IMG/VR virus record: IMGVR_UViG_3300008117_003597
Coordinates: 1-24,630 of that record
Length of the DNA: 24,630 bases
Reading direction: 5' to 3' (one strand)
Source: a virus
This document shows positions 21,609-24,630 of the stretch, piece after piece; position 1 is the stretch's first letter; every line of letters starts with the position of its first letter. Made by a program: the position numbers and the translations under genes. The notes beneath the pieces are model-generated. The model saw only the letters and a list, made by a program, of their open reading frames with translations, had not been told where the DNA came from and did no database searches.

Positions 21609-21835
21609 GCCTTCTTCTTTCCTACATATACGCCATATAGTGTCATTAAAAACACCCAGGTCTCTCCTGTGAATTCTACCGAAAAGTTAGTGTCTATGTC
21701 AAGTACTCTTGCATATCCTTTTGACCTCATATCTTGTGATAATAAAGATTCGTATTGAGCTTTTATTCTTATCATATCTGAATCGTCTTTAAATTCAACC
21801 GTAACTTGAAATCTTTTAATTGGTTTATGATTCAT
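21533..21835 (-). CDS. Unknown protein between helicase and primase
   Basis: A protein of about 100 residues if the ATG at 21835 is used; a TTG at 21859 in frame lies deeper inside the helicase gene. It begins NHKPIKRFQVTVEFKDDSD and alternates strands and helices, with a TGETWVFLMTLYGVYVGKKK core. No motif is recognised. Its beginning overlaps the helicase by 11 bases and its end overlaps the primase gene by 76 bases. The frame is open and protein-like along its whole length, but the C-terminal basic part (STRQHT) may be an overprinted extension. Confidence 0.58.
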   Translation of the reverse strand: MNHKPIKRFQVTVEFKDDSDMIRIKAQYESLLSQDMRSKGYARVLDIDTNFSVEFTGETWVFLMTLYGVYVGKKKAWQSEGITQGKLIPRSTRQHTLSQF

Positions 21836-23069
21836 CCTTAGACTTTCTAGGGTCCTCAAAGATTTCTTTAATAATACCTCTATTAATATCCCAGTCTAAA
21901 TAAACTCCAAAATCATGTCCATGTCTATTCTTTCTAGAAACAACTTCAATCAAATTAGAGTCTGGATATCTGTGAATAGCCATAGCCATATCAGCATCGT
22001 ACTCAATAGCCTTTGACCACGCAACCTGACTCATCATTGGTGGATTATCTCTATCAGAAATGTCATCTCCAGTTGCTGCAGTAATATCAATTACTGGAAT
22101 ATTATTTCTAGTGGCTAAGTTTTTAAACTCACGAGACAAGTTCATATTACGTTCTGTAGGAGCCTTTGAATTATTATTATCTGTAAACAACTGATGGTAA
22201 TCAAGAATAACTAGGTCTGGCTTATGTTGATCAATTTTTGCCTGTACAGCATTAGGTGTTACCTGATTAAATCCCTCATTAGATACAAGAATAAATCCAT
22301 TCTTATCCTGAAACTTTTTGCTAGACCAAGATCTGAAGTCATCTATATTGATGTCTCCCTTAGAGAAATCTGATGCTCTAAACAATCCAGAACCCAGCAT
22401 TGTATAAATTCGATCACGCATATTCTCTGGAGTCATTTCAAGAGATATGATCATTGGCTTGAATCCCTGTTCCCAAGCCTTGCATGCTAGATAGGATGTA
22501 AACCATGTCTTACCTTTACCTGGCCAACCAATTGCAACAATTAAATGTCCTGGTGCCATTCCCGTTGGATAGGCTAAATCAATTGAGTCAAAGCCCGTTT
22601 TGATTCCTGGAGAACCACCCATTTCTGCAGAACGAATCTTTAACGCCTCAATGTGCTTAATTGCACTTTCTGCATCAATAACATCTAGGTCACGAATATT
22701 ACTAGTAAACTTATTTAATGCTGATAGCTCTGACTGAAGCTCTGCTAACACACGTGAAGCAGCATCTTCTTTAAGCATTGAGCCACCACGAATAAGTATT
22801 CCCTTAAGTTTATTAGAAAGAAATTCATTCTTTAGTTTATCTAGATAATATCCAGTCTCCGCACTTGCCTTTGTATCTGGATCAAAGTCTTTGAAGCGTT
22901 CTTGTAGTACTCCAACTTCTGGAACAGCTTTAAACTTATAGTAATAGTTCTTTAAGGCATCCCATATGTCCCTATGTGATGTAAATAGATCATCTACGTT
23001 ATCTGCAAGGAGTGTGCTGATATCTTTGTTCTTACATACAGCTGAAATTAATGTCGCTTCTGTATTCAT
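21825..23069 (-). CDS. DnaB-type replicative DNA helicase
   Basis: A 414-residue hexameric 5'-3' helicase. The RecA-like motor has Walker A GWPGKGKTW (181-189), SLEMTPE with E211 as the catalytic glutamate, and Walker B LVILDYHQL (286-294). SRKNRHG (378-384) supplies the arginine finger and DNA contacts. Residues 1-110 are a helical N-terminal domain. It would unwind the fork in complex with the primase encoded two genes downstream. The start overlaps the preceding gene stop (ATGA), as in coupled translation. Confidence 0.94.
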   Translation of the reverse strand: MNTEATLISAVCKNKDISTLLADNVDDLFTSHRDIWDALKNYYYKFKAVPEVGVLQERFKDFDPDTKASAETGYYLDKLKNEFLSNKLKGILIRGGSMLKEDAASRVLAELQSELSALNKFTSNIRDLDVIDAESAIKHIEALKIRSAEMGGSPGIKTGFDSIDLAYPTGMAPGHLIVAIGWPGKGKTWFTSYLACKAWEQGFKPMIISLEMTPENMRDRIYTMLGSGLFRASDFSKGDINIDDFRSWSSKKFQDKNGFILVSNEGFNQVTPNAVQAKIDQHKPDLVILDYHQLFTDNNNSKAPTERNMNLSREFKNLATRNNIPVIDITAATGDDISDRDNPPMMSQVAWSKAIEYDADMAMAIHRYPDSNLIEVVSRKNRHGHDFGVYLDWDINRGIIKEIFEDPRKSKDES

Positions 23070-23386
23070 TTGCTTTCTCCTTCCACCATCTTTTTAGTTG
23101 CTTCTCTAAGTAACCTTCTGCGTTCTACATCTTGATCTATATCATTTTTAACTTTTTCTATTTTATCAAAGTTTAAATAAAAGAATTGAAGCGGATGACC
23201 TTGCTTAGATAAAGTAAAGTAGTAGCTGAGCAACTTGTAGGCATCATCAAATCCTACACTATCTATGACGTCCTGCATAGCCCATTTTTCACGGAACTTA
23301 TTTACCCTGATCTCTTTACCGTACTTCTCTTTATATAAATTTTGGTATAAAGTAATAAGAATATAGGGCTGTCTATTATTTGACAC
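23066..23386 (-). CDS. Unknown protein directly before the helicase
   Basis: A 106-residue, mostly helical basic protein with tyrosine-rich stretches (ITLYQNLYKEKYGKEI and YKLLSYYF). The C-terminus is charged and would be helical (VERRRLLREATKKMVEGE). The stop overlaps the helicase start by four bases. Helicase loaders often lie in this position in phages, so a loader role is plausible, but no ATPase motif or known loader signature is visible. I do not assign a function. Confidence 0.68.
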   Translation of the reverse strand: MSNNRQPYILITLYQNLYKEKYGKEIRVNKFREKWAMQDVIDSVGFDDAYKLLSYYFTLSKQGHPLQFFYLNFDKIEKVKNDIDQDVERRRLLREATKKMVEGESK

Positions 23387-23579
23387 TCTTAAGCTCTTCT
23401 TCTACTTCACGAGTCTTTTCAATAAGCTTATTCTCTACAAATGCGTATACTCTCTCTGTAGCAGAATCTACTGTTTCTCCCTGCCTGATATCGTCTTCAA
23501 CTCCGATACCTATTTTGATACTTTCGTAGTTACCTAGATTTCGTGTAAAAGATAAATCTACTTTAACTCTTGTTGTCAT
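23376..23579 (-). CDS. Small beta-rich phage protein of unknown function
   Basis: A 67-residue protein starting MTTRVKVDLSFTRNLGNYESIKIGIGVEDDIRQGE when the ATG at 23579 is used. This ATG overlaps the preceding stop and has GGAAGG seven bases upstream; a possible ATG five codons earlier would sit before that site. The first half is three beta strands and the second half one long acidic helix (VDSATERVYAFVENKLIEKTREV). Proteins with this N-L-G-N-Y-E-S pattern recur in phage replication regions, from my memory, without known function. Confidence 0.68.
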   Translation of the reverse strand: MTTRVKVDLSFTRNLGNYESIKIGIGVEDDIRQGETVDSATERVYAFVENKLIEKTREVEEELKSVK

Positions 23580-24061
23580 CACTCCGCCTTCCATACAGGG
23601 ACATACTTACCGTCATTGGTCTTAGTATACAATATAACATTACTTTTGAGAAGGGCCAATAATTCTGCTTTAGATGGCAGATCTTTAGTGTGTCCTGCCT
23701 CTAAAATAAATTCGTGTATATGAACTATATCAGATTCACTAAGCATATACTTAAACCATGTGCTATCTGGATTTCCGATAGGGTACACCTTTTGAGGTGA
23801 CTTTATTTTCCCAACCAAAATATATTCCTCAAGGGTAACCTTGTGCCTATTTAAAATTCTTCCAGCCTGAACTAATGTATAGGCATTTTCCATACCTTTT
23901 GATACTAAACTATAAGAATAAAGAACTCTTTTTTTATCTGGATAGCACCAAGCAATCAACTCATCTTTTGCCCTAGATGACTTTAATACCTTGTGTATTT
24001 TCCCATTTAAGAAGAAATAGAGAAATCTTTTTTGTATTCCGACTCTTTTTGATCTAGCCAT
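23579..24061 (-). CDS. Helix-turn-helix DNA-binding protein (MerR/excisionase-like)
   Basis: A 160-residue basic protein. Residues 61-95 (YTLVQAGRILNRHKVTLEEYILVGKI) have the layout of a MerR/excisionase-type winged helix, which senses an initiator and bends DNA. The first 35 residues are basic and could form an extra arm; the last 60 residues are mixed helix and strand. It may regulate the early replication genes or be a DNA-binding accessory. Its start lies inside the end of the preceding zinc-ribbon gene. Alternative: a generic excisionase-like protein; no integrase is seen. Confidence 0.7.
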   Translation of the reverse strand: MARSKRVGIQKRFLYFFLNGKIHKVLKSSRAKDELIAWCYPDKKRVLYSYSLVSKGMENAYTLVQAGRILNRHKVTLEEYILVGKIKSPQKVYPIGNPDSTWFKYMLSESDIVHIHEFILEAGHTKDLPSKAELLALLKSNVILYTKTNDGKYVPVWKAE

Positions 24062-24192
24062 TTTCCTAGTTTACTCGATTCTCTATTAATCATCCAACGC
24101 TTTCCGCACATTACGCAGTATAATTCTATATGCAGCTTCTGAGAAAAGACTCTATCTATAAAAACTCTTCCATTACATTTTCTGCACCACAT
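24007..24192 (-). CDS. Small zinc ribbon protein
   Basis: A 61-residue protein with WCRKC (C3, C6) and CVMC (C26, C29), a standard four-cysteine zinc ribbon separated by a beta hairpin. The C-terminal 25 residues are basic and helical. The ATG overlaps the phosphoesterase stop (TAATG). The last 55 bases overlap the next gene, an unusually large overlap. The two CXXC pairs and the TAATG start make it more than a chance frame. Confidence 0.7.
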   Translation of the reverse strand: MWCRKCNGRVFIDRVFSQKLHIELYCVMCGKRWMINRESSKLGKWLDQKESEYKKDFSISS

Positions 24193-24630
24193 TATACTTT
24201 AAAAACCTTTCCATCTACAACACAAGAATAGTCTGGAGAAACGTGAATCATCTGAATGTGAGGATAGTCATTTACAATATGAGCAATAGCAAAGCCCTTT
24301 TGCCAGTCATGATGTTGACTATACTTCATTCCGTCACTCTTTTCATCACACATGTGACCAATTTCATATCCACGCAATGTTTCTCCTTCTCCATTGTTTC
24401 GCAACTCATATGTTACCATATGTGAAGCAATTCTATGAGAGTGTCCACGAATTAGAGATACCTGTAGATCTTCCATATCTTTTCTTACAGCTCCTGTGGC
24501 TGATACAGATAATCCATGGTGCACATGGATATCTCCAAAGCGTCGCTTTGGCAACTCATTATAATAAATATATTCATATCCTAATGAATCTAAACTCCAT
24601 AAAGATTCTGGTGTTACTTCGCTAATATAT
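24192..24630 (-). CDS. Calcineurin-like phosphoesterase, C-terminal part
   Basis: The frame is open to the end of the window, so only about 146 residues are visible and the N-terminus lies beyond 24630. A TTG at 24554 is internal, since the protein-like sequence continues upstream (SLWSLDSLGYEYIYYNE). VHHG in IHVHHGLS and GHSHR in LIRGHSHRIASH correspond to the last two metal-binding histidine motifs of calcineurin-like metallophosphoesterases. Family enzymes hydrolyse phosphomono- or diesters, including nucleotides and nucleic acids; many phages carry one near replication genes. The first metal motifs cannot be checked here. Confidence 0.78.
   Translation of the reverse strand, partial: YISEVTPESLWSLDSLGYEYIYYNELPKRRFGDIHVHHGLSVSATGAVRKDMEDLQVSLIRGHSHRIASHMVTYELRNNGEGETLRGYEIGHMCDEKSDGMKYSQHHDWQKGFAIAHIVNDYPHIQMIHVSPDYSCVVDGKVFKV

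Noticed and set aside
23579-24061. Excisionase of a lysogeny module
   Set aside because: The helix-turn-helix fits loosely, but no integrase, repressor or attachment-site repeat is visible and the context is replication.
24192-24554. Complete gene starting at the TTG at 24554
   Set aside because: The frame and protein-like sequence continue to the window edge, and the first metal-binding motifs of the phosphoesterase fold are missing, so the gene begins outside.

Overview
The window looks like part of the genome of a large tailed double-stranded DNA phage. Every gene I can support lies on the minus strand, so transcription runs from high to low coordinates. Genes are tightly packed, with many ATGA and TAATG stop/start overlaps, and no gene-free stretch exceeds 300 bases. 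The phage identity rests on a large terminase, a terminase-small-like gene, a CHAP lysin and a self-encoded replication and recombination set. The sequence is AT-rich. The host cannot be read directly. The style of the SSB, DnaE, Cas4-like exonuclease and RuvC genes, together with an apparently leaderless gene, would suit a low-GC actinobacterium, perhaps freshwater, but that is inference. No integrase, CRISPR array, insertion sequence or structural virion gene is visible.

In transcription order, 24630-20784 holds the end of a calcineurin-like phosphoesterase, a zinc ribbon, a helix-turn-helix protein, two small unknowns, a DnaB-type helicase, another small unknown and a DnaG-type primase. 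Positions 20730-16399 hold an ssDNA-binding protein, a DnaE-type polymerase, a 61-residue unknown and a MazG-like pyrophosphohydrolase. Positions 16365-12697 form a recombination block: RecA, a zinc ribbon, a small PD-(D/E)XK-like nuclease, a 34-residue membrane protein, an unknown, a Cas4-like exonuclease, a zinc-finger protein, a RuvC-like resolvase and a 48-residue helix-turn-helix protein.

Positions 12695-10950 carry a GT32-like glycosyltransferase, a sugar nucleotidyltransferase and a DUF1599-like protein. The two terminase genes follow (10922-8573), with their own candidate promoter. Then comes an accessory region (8576-1): a zinc-ribbon protein, an SGNH-like hydrolase, a carbamoyltransferase, three tRNA genes, a sulfotransferase, a winged-helix-like protein, a CHAP lysin, a thermonuclease-like protein, a luciferase-like monooxygenase homologue, Hsp20, an aspartyl-hydroxylase-like oxygenase, an FmdB-type zinc ribbon and the start of a secreted PA14/fibronectin protein.

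The replication and recombination genes together would give a largely host-independent replisome with recombination-dependent replication. The glycosyltransferase, nucleotidyltransferase, SGNH hydrolase, carbamoyltransferase and sulfotransferase look like a toolkit for building and decorating a glycan, or possibly a modified base. A recurring extended -10 element (TGNTATAAT or close) precedes the SSB, recA, hsp20, lysin and PA14 genes and, in variant form, the small terminase and a tRNA. This suggests a multi-promoter transcription plan using a sigma-70-type host polymerase.
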